A stretch of DNA of 64,000 nt from a bacterium (GCA_016124935.1 WGMS01000028.1:1-64000); one strand, 5' to 3'. Counted from the first letter of the stretch, positions 35,402-43,681 are shown. The notes: generated by a model not told the origin, from the letters alone. Translations and numbers: made by a program.

Positions 35402-36013
35402 ATGCAAAAATTTGTTTCAATCCAATCAAAAGTAATACCGCTCAAAATGAACGATGTGGACACCGACCAGATCATTCCAGCCCAGTTTCTGACCTCGGTA
35501 TCGAAAGAGGGCTACGGTGCCAATCTCTTCTCGCGCCTGCGTAAAGAAGATCCGGAATTTCCGATGAACAAGCCCGAGTACAGAGGGGCTGAGATTCTGG
35601 TGGCAGGTTATAACTTCGGCTGCGGCTCATCCCGAGAGCACGCTGTCTGGGCGATTACCGATGCCGGAATAAAAGTGGTGATTGCCGAGTCCTTTGCCGA
35701 TATCTTCTTCAACAACAGCGCCAAGAACGGACTTTTGTTGATTCAGTTGCCGAAAGAGGCGGTAGAAAAACTGCAGAAATGTGACGGTTCCGTAACCGTC
35801 GATCTCGAGAGCCAGACAGTAAATTCTTCTAACGGTGATAGCTTTAAGTTTGACTACGATCCTTTCAGAAAGTACTGCCTCCTGGGGGGTCTTGATGATA
35901 TAGACTACATACTCTCATATGAAAATGAGATCGATTCTTTCCGCCGCGCCAACACCAGAGACTGGATGAAGATTGGCACCGCGCCCCGGAAGAAAGCTGC
36001 CACCATGGCATGA
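35402..36013 (+). CDS. leuD: 3-isopropylmalate dehydratase small subunit
   Basis: 203 residues, the swivelling partner of LeuC. Typical pieces are MNDVDTDQIIPAQFL, AGYNFGCGSSREHAVWAI and IAESFADIFFNNSAKNG. ATG 35402 is chosen (AAGG nine bases upstream) because the longer open frame runs antisense to nothing real and lies inside leuC. Its stop overlaps a possible leuB start (ATGA) at 36010. Confidence 0.95.
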   Translation: MQKFVSIQSKVIPLKMNDVDTDQIIPAQFLTSVSKEGYGANLFSRLRKEDPEFPMNKPEYRGAEILVAGYNFGCGSSREHAVWAITDAGIKVVIAESFADIFFNNSAKNGLLLIQLPKEAVEKLQKCDGSVTVDLESQTVNSSNGDSFKFDYDPFRKYCLLGGLDDIDYILSYENEIDSFRRANTRDWMKIGTAPRKKAATMA

Positions 36014-36030
36014 GCAAGGAGTTTATTCTG

Positions 36031-37161
36031 ATGAAGAAAACCATAGCAGTGGTGCCAGGAGATGGAATCGGTCCTGAAGTAATGCAGGAAGCGGTGAAAG
36101 TTGTCGATGCGGTGGCAGAGAAATTCGGACACCAGTTCGACCTTGTCTATGCCCTCGCCGGAGGCAGCGCCTACGAAAAATATGGCTCTCACCTGCCGGA
36201 TGAGACCCTCTCTATCTGCGAGAAATGCGACGCTATCTTATTTGGCTCCGTAGGCGGACCGGTATCGGAGATGCAGCTTCCTAAATGGAAAGACTGTGAG
36301 CGTAACTCTATCCTCACTCTTAGAAAACACTTCTCTTTTGCGGTCAACTTGAGACCTTCAAGGGTCTATCCGCAACTCCAATCTTTGAGCCCGCTCAAAC
36401 CAGAGCTGGTGGCAAAGGGAATCGACCTTTTGATCGTCCGGGAGCTGGTCGGGGATGCTTATTTCGGTGTTCATAAGAGAGACGTCGCCGACGGCGAGCG
36501 CTATGCCACCGACGAAGCCAAATATACAGAGAGTCAAGTGAAAGTGGCTGTCCATGCCGCTTTTGAATGTGCTCGCAAAAGAAGAGGTAAATTGACCTCG
36601 GTAGATAAAGCCAATGTTCTGACGACCTCCAAGCTCTGGCGTGAAGTGGCAGAAGAAGTTGCGGCTGAGTATCCCGATGTCGAATACGAGAACATGCTGG
36701 TCGATAACTGTGCCATGCAGTTAATTAGAGACCCTTCTCAATTCGATGTGATCGTCACCTCTAATATGTTTGGCGACATTCTCTCGGATGCCGCAGCCGT
36801 ATTGCCGGGTTCTCTTGGACTTGCCGCGTCGGCCAGTTTGAACAAAGACAACTTCGGTCTTTATGAGCCTCCGGGCGGCAGCGCCCAGGACATAGCCGGC
36901 CAGGGTGTGGCCAATCCGATAGCGCAGATTCTTTCAGCAGCCATGCTTCTCAAATACTCTTTCGGTCTGGAAGCCGAGTCGAAAGCGATTGAAGAGGCAG
37001 TGGAAGCCTCCCTTGAAGAAGGTTATCGCACCGGTGAGATTTATTCGGGTGAAGCCTTCGAGAAGCGTGTCAATACAAAGCAGATGACCGAAGCGATTCT
37101 GCGCAATCTGCAAAAAGCTTCTGTAAGTGTCTGCAACGAAAAAGTTTCTGTTCCCAAATAA
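36031..37161 (+). CDS. leuB: 3-isopropylmalate dehydrogenase
   Basis: 376 residues. NAD-dependent oxidative decarboxylation in leucine synthesis, and of methylmalate in the citramalate route. Family landmarks: VVPGDGIGPEVMQEAVKV, the NLRPSRVYP stretch, the Asp-rich NMFGDILSDAAAVLPGSLG and HG-type cofactor region EPPGGSAQDIAGQGVANP; there E-PP-G replaces the usual EP-HGSAPDIAG, so the His is lost. ATG 36031 has AAGGAG nine bases upstream and is preferred to the ATG at 36010 that overlaps leuD. Last gene of the operon. Confidence 0.93.
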   Translation: MKKTIAVVPGDGIGPEVMQEAVKVVDAVAEKFGHQFDLVYALAGGSAYEKYGSHLPDETLSICEKCDAILFGSVGGPVSEMQLPKWKDCERNSILTLRKHFSFAVNLRPSRVYPQLQSLSPLKPELVAKGIDLLIVRELVGDAYFGVHKRDVADGERYATDEAKYTESQVKVAVHAAFECARKRRGKLTSVDKANVLTTSKLWREVAEEVAAEYPDVEYENMLVDNCAMQLIRDPSQFDVIVTSNMFGDILSDAAAVLPGSLGLAASASLNKDNFGLYEPPGGSAQDIAGQGVANPIAQILSAAMLLKYSFGLEAESKAIEEAVEASLEEGYRTGEIYSGEAFEKRVNTKQMTEAILRNLQKASVSVCNEKVSVPK

Positions 37162-37223
37162 CACAATCCATCTAATTTCTAACTTAAACCAACTGAATCG
37201 AATCGTCTATAAGGAGAGTAACC

Positions 37224-37610
37224 ATGTACGGATACAATGGCAATCAAGTGCAAAACTATAGCTGTAGCAATGGCGCCGGAAGCGGTAGCAAGAGCGAGCG
37301 ACGATATAAGAGCTCTTCCGGTGCCACCATAGTTAGAGATGCCAGCGAGCGCATAACCTCTTTTCGATACAATGACTTCGACCCTTTCTATCATTTTGAA
37401 TACGGCAGCGAAGGGTCCATATGCAGCATCGACCGTACCGATGGCTGGAACTGGCGAAGAGTGAAGTCGAACGATTTTAACGGTTGGGTAATTCATAACT
37501 ACTGGGATTGTTGGAAAGTAAATGACGAGGCCTGCGCTGTCCAGGTCGATGAGTCCGGGATCAGAACCACAGGCGATAACTCTGATCAACTGGCACTGCC
37601 GGAAGGCTAA
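37224..37610 (+). CDS. Unknown beta-rich protein
   Basis: 128 residues with a very good start (AAGGAG seven bases before ATG 37224). A flexible Ser/Gly N-terminus leads into aromatic-rich beta sequence (FRYNDFDPFYHFEYGSEG, DGWNWRRVKSNDFNGWVIHN, YWDCWKVNDEACAVQVDESG). The alternation of Trp/Tyr with Asp/Gly looks like a small repeat of beta hairpins. No signal peptide. No family recognised and no link to the leucine genes; it has its own 62-base spacer but is followed by a strong terminator, so it may share the operon transcript. Confidence 0.65.
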   Translation: MYGYNGNQVQNYSCSNGAGSGSKSERRYKSSSGATIVRDASERITSFRYNDFDPFYHFEYGSEGSICSIDRTDGWNWRRVKSNDFNGWVIHNYWDCWKVNDEACAVQVDESGIRTTGDNSDQLALPEG

Positions 37611-37650
37611 TAGACGATTTTATTCGGTAGTCCGTACAAATAATTGAAGG

Positions 37651-37690
37651 GGAGCGGTTCTAGGTTTTTAGAGCCGCTTCTTGTTTTTTT
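37651..37690 (+). terminator. Rho-independent terminator
   Basis: GCGGTTCTA / TAGAGCCGC stem (one G-U pair) with a 6-base loop and a long T run (TTCTTG then nine T) from 37678. It closes the unit ending at 37610, or the whole leucine operon. Confidence 0.85.
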
Positions 37691-37746
37691 TTGATCTGCA
37701 AAATTGTGGTGATAGAGAGAATTGTCAATCGCACCAAATTTCTGCT

Positions 37747-38703
37747 TTAGCCCCAGGGAGAAATCTGGGTTTCTAATTTGTAAGGTTGTCCTTCAAGATT
37801 GATATCAAATTTCAGGGATTTTTCAATCTTGGTACTTGCGTTGTGAATTCTGAACGAAATCAACCAACCTTGATCACATGCGAGAATTAGTGTGTTTCTG
37901 GATTCGTTCCCCTTTAATTGAATTTTGTAGATCTCCTTGGGAAGAGGTAATTTGTTGCTTGAGGGTCTAGGTTTGATTTTGTCCGCTTTTTTGCCCAGGT
38001 CGCCATTGAGATTGAATGACTGGAGATGTGTATCCAACCCAATTTTCATAATCTTGTGAAAATCGAACCGTCCGATTAAATAGCGGATCAGTCTTTCTGG
38101 CATGGCTGCTTTATCTTCTCTGTAGATTCTCTCTAGCTCATCTTTGAATGAATGAAGAATCTGCTCATATACTTCAAGTTTATAGTCACCAAGGTCGTTC
38201 CATGTTGTGACTCTTGTTTTACTGCTCAACGAATCAAAAATCTGATTGACTTCATCTTTGTATTTTTTAGAACAGGGATGTTCCAGCCATTTGGTACCAA
38301 AATCGATATCACTCGATAAGCGGGAACTTTTCAGTGCTTTATGGTCTTTCTTTGCTGATATCCCAATTTCCCACTTTTCAGCACTTCTTTTGAGTACAAT
38401 ATCCCGAACGTCGCCTCGTCCTCCTTCTTGATCGCTCTGAATACAGATATTTAGGAGGCTTCTGTCTGTTGCAGGATTTAAAATAAGAGGTTCTCTTCTA
38501 AGCAACATCAATACGCCTGCTCTAGCTGCTGCGCGATATGCCTCAGCTTCCCTACTATCGATAGATTCAAAACTTGCAAGGGCATTATCGTATTGCGTGT
38601 TTTTTTCAATAGAGAATTTAGCCTTTCCCTTGATTTCTATCTCAAGCTCACTTAATAATGCATATTCGAATGCTTTTCCGTGTTTAGAAGCTTTTGCTGT
38701 CAT
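37747..38703 (-). CDS. Type II restriction endonuclease, HaeIII family
   Basis: 318 residues. From memory of the family this matches HaeIII-type enzymes: HGKAFEYALLSELE at the start, then the catalytic core GGRGDVRDIVLKRS (Asp98), WEIGISAKKDHKALKSSRL (Glu112, Lys118, a PD-(D/E)xK-type site) and DFGTKWLEHP. HaeIII cuts GGCC. The companion methylase here is an adenine methylase, so the recognition sequence must differ or the pairing is not functional. The gene is divergent from the methylase, and its 5' side carries a palindrome that may bind a regulator. Base composition is visibly richer in A+T than the flanking biosynthetic genes, a sign of transfer. Confidence 0.8.
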   Translation of the reverse strand: MTAKASKHGKAFEYALLSELEIEIKGKAKFSIEKNTQYDNALASFESIDSREAEAYRAAARAGVLMLLRREPLILNPATDRSLLNICIQSDQEGGRGDVRDIVLKRSAEKWEIGISAKKDHKALKSSRLSSDIDFGTKWLEHPCSKKYKDEVNQIFDSLSSKTRVTTWNDLGDYKLEVYEQILHSFKDELERIYREDKAAMPERLIRYLIGRFDFHKIMKIGLDTHLQSFNLNGDLGKKADKIKPRPSSNKLPLPKEIYKIQLKGNESRNTLILACDQGWLISFRIHNASTKIEKSLKFDINLEGQPYKLETQISPWG

Positions 38704-38732
38704 GCTAATTCTTTGAATTTAGGTTGGCTGAT

Positions 38733-38747
38733 ATTAAACAGTTTAAT
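38733..38747. promoter_or_regulatory. Palindrome upstream of the restriction endonuclease gene
   Basis: ATTAAAC-A-GTTTAAT, perfect 7-bp arms, 30 bases upstream of the endonuclease ATG. Placed where a repressor could delay endonuclease expression. An imperfect longer pair (ATGCTATCG near 38808 and CGATAGTAT near 38861) lies nearer the methylase. Confidence 0.4.
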
Positions 38748-38900
38748 TTACAGGATTATCTAGAAGGGGCGAAGTCAACCATTGCTCGGTATGCATGTCT
38801 TTTGGATATGCTATCGTCCATGAAAAATAGCCTATTCTTCTTTGGTTTAGTCTCGCAGAGCGATAGTATAGAGTAAACACTCAATAGGAAACTCATAGTT

Positions 38901-39779
38901 ATGGTGAATTCCTCATCTAACGCTAATCCACGGGCAGAAGTTGGAGCATACCGTTCTCCTCTTCGCTATCCTGGCGGCAAGCAAAAGGCGATCAAACAGA
39001 TCAGCAAGATGATGCCCCAGAACGCTTTGGAATACAGAGAACCCATGGTTGGTGGAGGAAGTGTTTTCTTCCATGCCCGCAATATTGGATTCGCCAAAAA
39101 GTACTGGATTAATGATGAGTTTAGAGAATTAATAGCCTTCTGGAAAACAGTAAAGAACGAAGGAAAGTGTCGAGAATTGATGGCTGATTTAGAGGAACTG
39201 CGGCGCAGTTTCTCGTCATCTGAAGATATTAAGGAGTACTTCTACTCAGCAAGAGACCAAGAGCCTTCTGAAGAATACATGCAGGCCTTTTTGTTTTTCT
39301 TCTTTAATCGCGTCACTTTCTCCGGCACCACGAGGGCTGGTGGATTCTCCAGTCAAGCTAGTCAGAATCGTTTCACCGCATCATCAATCGAACGTCTTCA
39401 AAATTTGCCAAAAGCATTCAAGGGAGTTCGCATAACGTGTGGAGATTTTGAGAAAGTAATCAGTGCTCCCGGGAATGATGTCTTTATTTTTTTGGATCCA
39501 CCTTATTGGACTGCCAAAAAACTATATGGAAGAGACGGAAAGCTGCATGACTTTGATCACGAGCGATTAGCAAATATATTGAAGAACACAGGGCATCGCT
39601 TTTTGATTACATACGACAACTGTCCCGAGATTCGAAAGTTGTATAAGTGGGCTCATCAAGAGAGTCTACATGAAATCGATATATCCGAATGGAATCTTCA
39701 ATACGGCATGAATAACTGCAATTCGGATAAATCCAGCAAAGTAGGCGAAGAGCTTTTTATTCGAAACTACAGAGTCTAA
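38901..39779 (+). CDS. DNA adenine methyltransferase, D12 class
   Basis: 292 residues. N6-adenine methylase of the Dam/DpnM/EcoRV type: SPLRYPGGKQKAIKQI at the start, SAM-binding YREPMVGGGSVFFHA, catalytic LDPPYW, and ITYDNCPEIRKLY near the end. It would protect the host from a cognate endonuclease with an adenine in its site. AGGAAA is upstream of the ATG. It is divergent from the HaeIII-family gene and followed by a small acidic protein. A+T-rich like the endonuclease gene. Confidence 0.92.
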   Translation: MVNSSSNANPRAEVGAYRSPLRYPGGKQKAIKQISKMMPQNALEYREPMVGGGSVFFHARNIGFAKKYWINDEFRELIAFWKTVKNEGKCRELMADLEELRRSFSSSEDIKEYFYSARDQEPSEEYMQAFLFFFFNRVTFSGTTRAGGFSSQASQNRFTASSIERLQNLPKAFKGVRITCGDFEKVISAPGNDVFIFLDPPYWTAKKLYGRDGKLHDFDHERLANILKNTGHRFLITYDNCPEIRKLYKWAHQESLHEIDISEWNLQYGMNNCNSDKSSKVGEELFIRNYRV

Positions 39780-39816
39780 ATCAGGACTTTCATACCATGT
39801 GGTTCTGGAGTTAAAA

Positions 39817-40143
39817 GTGAGCAAAGCAGACCAAGATTTGAAAGAATTCTACGACGCGCTTCTCTCTTATATAACAACTCTGGCGCTGCAATATGATCTA
39901 GATGTTTCATGCGTTGAAGATAATCCACTGAAATTTATAGCTGGTTTAAGGGACGAAGAGTTTTTGAATGCAAATCTATACGACGAGCTAGAGGAGATTA
40001 TCTTGATTTATAATCGCGCTAGTCGAGAAGGTGCATTGAATGAGGAAATCGGTCGTGATTTTGAAGAGCGAGTTATCGCTGCCAAAAGATACATTCAATC
40101 GATGATATCCGAAGACGGCGATGAATTGGATGAGGATCAGTAG
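39817..40143 (+). CDS. Small acidic helical protein of the restriction-modification island
   Basis: About 108 residues, acidic and predicted helical (DLKEFYDALLSYITTLALQY, NLYDELEEIILIYNRASREG), ending in EDGDELDEDQ. GTG 39817 is taken as start because GGAG lies six bases before it; a GTG at 39799 is also in frame. It begins 37 bases after the methylase stop and shares its composition, so it probably belongs to the island. No family recognised. Confidence 0.6.
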   Translation: MSKADQDLKEFYDALLSYITTLALQYDLDVSCVEDNPLKFIAGLRDEEFLNANLYDELEEIILIYNRASREGALNEEIGRDFEERVIAAKRYIQSMISEDGDELDEDQ

Positions 40144-40306
40144 ATTCTGCTCTCTGGTGAAATCCGATAGATCACTGTCCGGAAAAGCTTTTAGTATGAG
40201 CGCCATTAGCGGCGAAGTGTATTCGAAGTTAAATCGTCTCCCGGATCTTTTCGGTTAGAATAGTGGCGGTAAGCTAGCATTCGGACCGGGCTGAGGGAGA
40301 TAGGCT

Positions 40307-41674
40307 ATGGCAAAAGAGAAAAAGGGCGTCAGATATTTCTTGAAGCTTTTCGCTTTCCTCGTGGTCAGTGTCTTTCTGGGTCTGGGAGTCTTGATTTGCC
40401 TGTTCGCTCCTGTTACCAATCCGGGATTTCTGTCGGACATTCTCTATCGAGGCAGGCAGGAGAAAGACCTGAAACATATGGCGACAGTCTGCCGGCGCAT
40501 GATGGGTGACAGCAATCGCAGTGCCGCCATCTTCGAGCAGCTTGCCGGGGCTTTTAAGGATAGCGAATTCAAAGACGCCGGTCTCAACCCGCCAGAGGTG
40601 CTCACCTTCAAGACCGGTGACGGTATCGAGTTAGAGGGCTGGTACTTCAAGGGACCAGAAGGAAGCACAGACACAGTGCTTGTCTGCTACAACGGCTTCA
40701 GTAAGCGTCTTCCTGTGATAGCAGGCTATGTCAAAGTCTTTCATGATGCGGGTCTTTCTGTCTTCCTCTTCGACTATCGTGGACTGAAAGACAAAGGTGT
40801 CAAGTTCTCTGAGTACACAGCAATTGAGGATGGCCGGGCAGCCTATGACTTTCTAACAAAGGGCAGGGGCGTCACCCCGGAGCATCTGGTTATTTTCGGA
40901 AGAGAGATGGGAGCCCACGCCGCATTGAAGCTTGCCCGGGAGAAGCCATGCAAGGCGCTGATTCTGGAGGAGCCCTGGCTTGACGTGAAGAGTTTTATGG
41001 ATTCGGTACCCGGTGCCATAGCGATGCGGCTGGTGCCGGCATCTTTTTATAAAGACAATTGTTTGAACAATGTCGAGCTGGTCGGCAAGGAGCATCCGCC
41101 CATACTGGTGGTGACTGAGGCTCCGCATATAAGCGGAGCAGGACATTTCTATAAAGCTATCTCTTCTCCCAAGTCATATCTGTTTGTAGATGGACTTGAC
41201 CCTCTGATGCTGGCAACGGATATGAAGCGTGAGGATGTCAGATACGGGAAAAAGATAAAAGATCTTCTCGCCGGAGTCGGACTTGATGCCGTGGAAGTCG
41301 GCGAGATAGCCTGGAAGGACAGTCTTGCAGAAGGCTTGGTCGCATCCAAAACGACTGGCAAGCTTGTGCTTGTGGAGCTTGGCGCAGAGTGGTGCCCGCC
41401 CTGCCGCAAAATGGAGGCGACTACATACGTGGACCCGGATGTGGTGGCAAGAATTAATCGAGATTTTATTCCGGTGAAACTGGATCTTAAAGGGGAAGAA
41501 GCTCAGAATCTCTCCGATAGCCTCGGAATCAGAAGCATTCCCACCGCATTGTTTATGAATGCCGAGGGCAAAGTGATCAAGAAGCTGACCGGTTATGTGG
41601 GACCGGGCAAGTATCTTGAGGAATTGCCAAAGGCGGATGCGCCGTTCTCTTCAGGCAAGAGCCAGGAGAAATAA
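40307..41674 (+). CDS. Membrane-anchored alpha/beta-hydrolase-like and thioredoxin fusion
   Basis: 455 residues. One N-terminal membrane helix (about 11-34), then an alpha/beta-hydrolase fold of the BEM46 kind (GIELEGWYFKG, VLVCYNGFSKR, VFLFDYRGL). Where the nucleophile elbow G-x-S-x-G should be it reads GREMG (198-202), with Glu200 replacing Ser, so ester hydrolysis is unlikely. From about 345 a thioredoxin domain of the DsbD-C/TlpA kind carries C363-P-P-C366 and a cis-Pro loop SIPTALF. The domains lie on the same side of the membrane, probably periplasmic. GGGAG seven bases before the ATG sets the start. Confidence 0.82.
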   Translation: MAKEKKGVRYFLKLFAFLVVSVFLGLGVLICLFAPVTNPGFLSDILYRGRQEKDLKHMATVCRRMMGDSNRSAAIFEQLAGAFKDSEFKDAGLNPPEVLTFKTGDGIELEGWYFKGPEGSTDTVLVCYNGFSKRLPVIAGYVKVFHDAGLSVFLFDYRGLKDKGVKFSEYTAIEDGRAAYDFLTKGRGVTPEHLVIFGREMGAHAALKLAREKPCKALILEEPWLDVKSFMDSVPGAIAMRLVPASFYKDNCLNNVELVGKEHPPILVVTEAPHISGAGHFYKAISSPKSYLFVDGLDPLMLATDMKREDVRYGKKIKDLLAGVGLDAVEVGEIAWKDSLAEGLVASKTTGKLVLVELGAEWCPPCRKMEATTYVDPDVVARINRDFIPVKLDLKGEEAQNLSDSLGIRSIPTALFMNAEGKVIKKLTGYVGPGKYLEELPKADAPFSSGKSQEK

Positions 41675-41677
41675 GCT

Positions 41678-42091
41678 TTGTTGACGGTAGAGATCCGGTC
41701 AGGACTTTTTCCTACGCATCCAGAAGGCGATCTGGAGACTTGCAATGGTCAGCCGGGGAGCGCGTTTGCCACCTGGTTGAAAGAGAAACTTTCGAGCAGT
41801 GGTATCGAATGTGATGAGGTGCTTCAAGAAGATTATGGCTGGGGTCTCTGGCTGAAGAGCAATGACCAGCCCATCTGGGTTTGTGTCTCGTATGCGCCGG
41901 AAGAGGACGATGAGGACGAGGGCGCCAAGACCTGGTTTGTATCGGCCAATTATGAAAGACCGTTCTCCTTTCTCATGCCCTGGTTATGGGGAAAGAAGAA
42001 GAACGGTCTTGAGGAGGAGAAGAGAATCTTCGATTTGATCGTCACCTGCCTTCGCGAAGATTCTCAGTTCGATATAGTGAATACAAACTAG
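41678..42091 (+). CDS. Unknown cytoplasmic protein
   Basis: 137 residues (FATWLKEKLSSSGIECDEVL, YGWGLWLKSNDQPIWVCVSY, YERPFSFLMPWLWGKKKN). The pattern of a small alpha-beta domain with Trp-rich strands is clear but no family was recognised. The start is TTG at 41678, three bases after the upstream stop, with AGGAG nine bases before it inside the previous gene; thus part of the same operon. Confidence 0.7.
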   Translation: MLTVEIRSGLFPTHPEGDLETCNGQPGSAFATWLKEKLSSSGIECDEVLQEDYGWGLWLKSNDQPIWVCVSYAPEEDDEDEGAKTWFVSANYERPFSFLMPWLWGKKKNGLEEEKRIFDLIVTCLREDSQFDIVNTN

Positions 42092-42099
42092 CCGGTTTC

Positions 42100-42468
42100 C
42101 TAGCGGATGCGGTTCTCGGCCGGCATCAGCCCGGAGAGCATGGATCTCATACCGTAGATGAGCACAGCCATGGTCAGGGTAGCAGCTATATATATGATGC
42201 CGACGGCTGCGTTTTGAGCTGTGCTTGCGGTCATTCCCAGATTTGCGGTCAGGTAGCTCTGTAGAAGCTGCAGACGAGACTCCAGATGTAAGACGTTCCA
42301 TGTATAGATCAGCACGGCAATGCCTGCCTGCAGTCCGGTGCCGATCGAGTAGGACAGGGGGGATTTGTCGAAGGATGAGCCGTTGCGATCACAGCTTTTG
42401 CCGGTAAACAGAGCGATCAGGACAAACACCATCATGATATGGGCGAAGATATAGGTTTGAGGGGTCAT
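42100..42468 (-). CDS. Unknown membrane protein
   Basis: 122 residues with three hydrophobic segments (FAHIMMVFVLIALFTG, SIGTGLQAGIAVLIYTWNVL, AAVGIIYIAATLTMAVLIYG), so an inner-membrane protein. GGAG six bases before ATG 42468 supports the start. No family recognised. Convergent with the preceding gene, eight bases apart. Confidence 0.7.
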   Translation of the reverse strand: MTPQTYIFAHIMMVFVLIALFTGKSCDRNGSSFDKSPLSYSIGTGLQAGIAVLIYTWNVLHLESRLQLLQSYLTANLGMTASTAQNAAVGIIYIAATLTMAVLIYGMRSMLSGLMPAENRIR

Positions 42469-42652
42469 GGCGCACTCCAGTGAACAGTGGGACCGGGGCT
42501 TGTTCGACTCGTGGAATGTCGGAACAGCTGAGGTCGCCGCTGCTCTAGAAAAGAAACGTCAAACGATAGAATTACCATTATATCCAGTGATACTTGACAA
42601 CTGTTTGTTCCTAATTATTCGTTAGCAATCACCGGGTTTTACACCTGGCAAA

Positions 42653-42678
42653 AAGCTCAACAGATATCGGTTGAGCTT
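42653..42678 (-). terminator. Second terminator-like hairpin on the minus strand
   Basis: AAGCTCAAC and GTTGAGCTT, perfect 9-bp stem with an 8-base loop; on the minus strand the stem is followed by TTT. It lies downstream of the small gene at 42759-42944, after the hairpin at 42712-42733, and so forms a tandem. Confidence 0.5.
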
Positions 42679-42711
42679 CGAAAAGAGGAGAGCTACCCTG
42701 AAAAGAGAAAA

Positions 42712-42733
42712 GCCTCCCTTTAAAAAGGAAGGC
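42712..42733 (-). terminator. Terminator of the 61-residue gene
   Basis: On the minus strand GCCTTCC pairs with GGGAGGC (one wobble) and is followed by TTTTCTCTTTT. It lies 26 bases after the stop of the small gene at 42759-42944. Confidence 0.65.
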
Positions 42734-42758
42734 TCTGTCAATTGCTTAAATTCGATGT

Positions 42759-42944
42759 TTAATCCGAAGCTTTCTGGGGCTGTCGGTCGCTTTTGAAGGT
42801 CTTTTGCTTCTTCTTCGATGCCGGCGTCCAGGAGACGACACATACTTCGTTTTTGCACTGGTCGGTCGGGTGAACCATGAGCTCTGTACTTAGTTCTTTT
42901 TGGCCTGGTTTACGGTTTTCCGGGTTTAGTAATGATTCCTGCAT
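42759..42944 (-). CDS. Small unknown protein with strong ribosome site
   Basis: 61 residues, Lys- and Gln-rich (MQESLLNPENRKPGQKELST, then DQCKNEVCVVSWTPASKKKQ). The GGGAGG seven bases before ATG 42944 and the dedicated tandem terminators after it argue for a genuine, well-expressed gene. Two Cys lie close together (C30, C35). No family recognised. Confidence 0.6.
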   Translation of the reverse strand: MQESLLNPENRKPGQKELSTELMVHPTDQCKNEVCVVSWTPASKKKQKTFKSDRQPQKASD

Positions 42945-43041
42945 GGGCTTCCCTCCCCGAGTACGGGGCTCTTTACTCTAATAACTGATTTACCATCCAA
43001 GACCTAATTCTATCCGTGTTCATGGATTAAATTCATCAGTC

Positions 43042-43278
43042 TTGAGACTGAAGCCCTTGGCTAGCCCAGAAAGCCTGGTGAAAGGAAAGGCTTATACGGT
43101 CAATATAGACAGGTTTGTGGTATCGGGCAATGGTGAAAACCGCACAAACTGTCACTTTGTCTTTAATTTCAAGAACTTTCGCCTTGGATCTCTTGTCATC
43201 CGGCTAATTTCGGAACCTTTTGCCGTAGAGGTGACGTCCTGGCAAGGGCAAGAATCAGAATCTACTGGAGAAGATTAA
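43042..43278 (+). CDS. Possible small protein upstream of a secreted protein
   Basis: 78 codons from TTG 43042 (KGKAYTVNIDRFVVSGNGEN, NCHFVFNFKNFRLGSLVIRL). The beta-like alternation is protein-like, and its stop TAA directly abuts the next ATG. However, no ribosome site is seen and the start is unsure, since the frame stays open further upstream without a normal start codon. Confidence 0.4.
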   Translation: MRLKPLASPESLVKGKAYTVNIDRFVVSGNGENRTNCHFVFNFKNFRLGSLVIRLISEPFAVEVTSWQGQESESTGED

Positions 43279-43602
43279 ATGCGCTCAGTCAATTCGATAC
43301 TTGCGCTGCTTCTAATGGGTCTCTCTATTGCTGCCCAGCCCGGTCTGGCTCGCAGCTCTTTTCTTGGTCAGCTCACCGCCATGACACCGGTCTATGACCA
43401 CAGGCAAATTGATTGTCCGGCTAAGGTTAGTGGCTTATCCGTTACCACTGTCAGTTCCTGCCCTCTCCATCAATTACCAGAAGCGAAAGCTGTCCAGAAG
43501 CGCCGGGTCAAAGCGAGCGAAGCTGTTTTGAGAGAACTGCAAGCAATTCCCTGTGATTATCTAGAGATGGAGACCGCCCTCATCGATTTCAAAGGACACT
43601 GA
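43279..43602 (+). CDS. Small secreted protein
   Basis: 107 residues with a signal peptide (MRSVNSILALLLMGLSIAAQ, cleavage near PGLA-RSS). The mature part holds three Cys and no recognised domain. GGAG eight bases before the ATG supports the start. Confidence 0.6.
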   Translation: MRSVNSILALLLMGLSIAAQPGLARSSFLGQLTAMTPVYDHRQIDCPAKVSGLSVTTVSSCPLHQLPEAKAVQKRRVKASEAVLRELQAIPCDYLEMETALIDFKGH

Positions 43603-43681
43603 GACCTGTTCGCCCGTTTCTGGCATGAGCGAGCCCTCTTGCTGGTTCCATTCAAAAGCAGCGTTTACTGGATATAAAAAG

